This document shows, in pieces, positions 45,388 through 45,426 of a DNA stretch of 45,426 bases; within the stretch, counting starts at the first letter, position 1; each line of letters begins with the position of its first letter. The notes beneath the pieces are model-generated. The model ran no database searches. It was not told the DNA's origin and worked only from the letters and a program-made list of their open reading frames with translations. The DNA is from Spongiibacteraceae bacterium (GTDB lineage: Bacteria; Pseudomonadota; Gammaproteobacteria; Pseudomonadales; Spongiibacteraceae). The position numbers and the translations under genes were made by a program. Location of the stretch: NCBI GenBank assembly GCA_002710725.1, contig PAKT01000011.1:1-45426 (forward strand). The letters are read 5' to 3'.

Positions 45388-45426
45388 GGACCTTATAGCT
45401 TGCTCCGTGCGCTCCCTCTCCCTTTG

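Overview
The window reads as a chromosomal segment of a gammaproteobacterium of the Pseudomonas/Cellvibrio type. The basis is conserved gene order: glnE-ilvE-waaF-waaC-waaG plus an LPS-kinase-like gene, glyA-nrdR-ribD-ribE-ribBA-ribH-nusB-thiL-pgpA, 6S RNA next to the 5-formyl-THF cyclo-ligase gene, and a Calvin-type class II aldolase. The genus cannot be fixed from sequence alone. Almost all of the window is protein-coding, with many 1-8 bp gene overlaps.

Layout: (1) 1-5397, minus strand: dTDP-L-rhamnose operon rfbA-rfbC-rfbD-rfbB followed by two glycosyltransferases, the last running off the left edge. (2) 5516-6514, plus: a lone CgeB-like glycosyltransferase. (3) 6511-17613, minus: a long co-directional set, starting with an orphan PilB/GspE-like ATPase, then glnE, ilvE, LPS inner-core genes waaF, waaC, waaG, a protein with two kinase-like halves, and a family-2 glycosyltransferase. 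(4) 17769-20886, plus: DUF47/PhoU-like gene, phosphate transporter, argE. (5) 20912-23245: a nested inverted-repeat element, a 2OG-Fe(II) oxygenase, 6S RNA with an extended -10 promoter, 5-formyl-THF cyclo-ligase, and GTP cyclohydrolase II (ribA). (6) 23315-30826, minus: thiamine locus thiC-thiO-thiS-thiG-LOG-thiDE-retropepsin behind a TPP riboswitch. (7) 31019-31872, plus: a small accessory patch with a decayed NYN-domain gene, a RelE/ParE-type toxin-antitoxin pair and a tandem duplication. (8) 31903-38233, minus: DUF393, pgpA, thiL, nusB and the riboflavin genes, with nrdR first. (9) 38405-45310: glyA, a PhzF-like gene, egtB-egtD for ergothioneine, a small unknown gene, an alpha/beta hydrolase and fba.

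The genes fall into a few pathways: sugar-nucleotide supply and transfer to envelope polysaccharide and LPS core; thiamine synthesis (de novo HMP and thiazole branches, coupling, and ThiL for the last step); riboflavin synthesis (all enzymes visible, with a separate RibA backing a RibBA whose cyclohydrolase half looks inactive); nitrogen and amino-acid metabolism; and ergothioneine.

The most unusual structure is a family of intergenic elements at 27215, 28610, 38255 and 39814. Their arms are built from tandem 7-bp units of the form GTCNGAC (or a diverged NNNNGAC form). Usually four units face an inverted set across a loop that itself contains small hairpins. One copy supplies the last codons and stop of the PhzF-like gene. 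No CRISPR array, tRNA, rRNA, prophage or intact transposase was seen.
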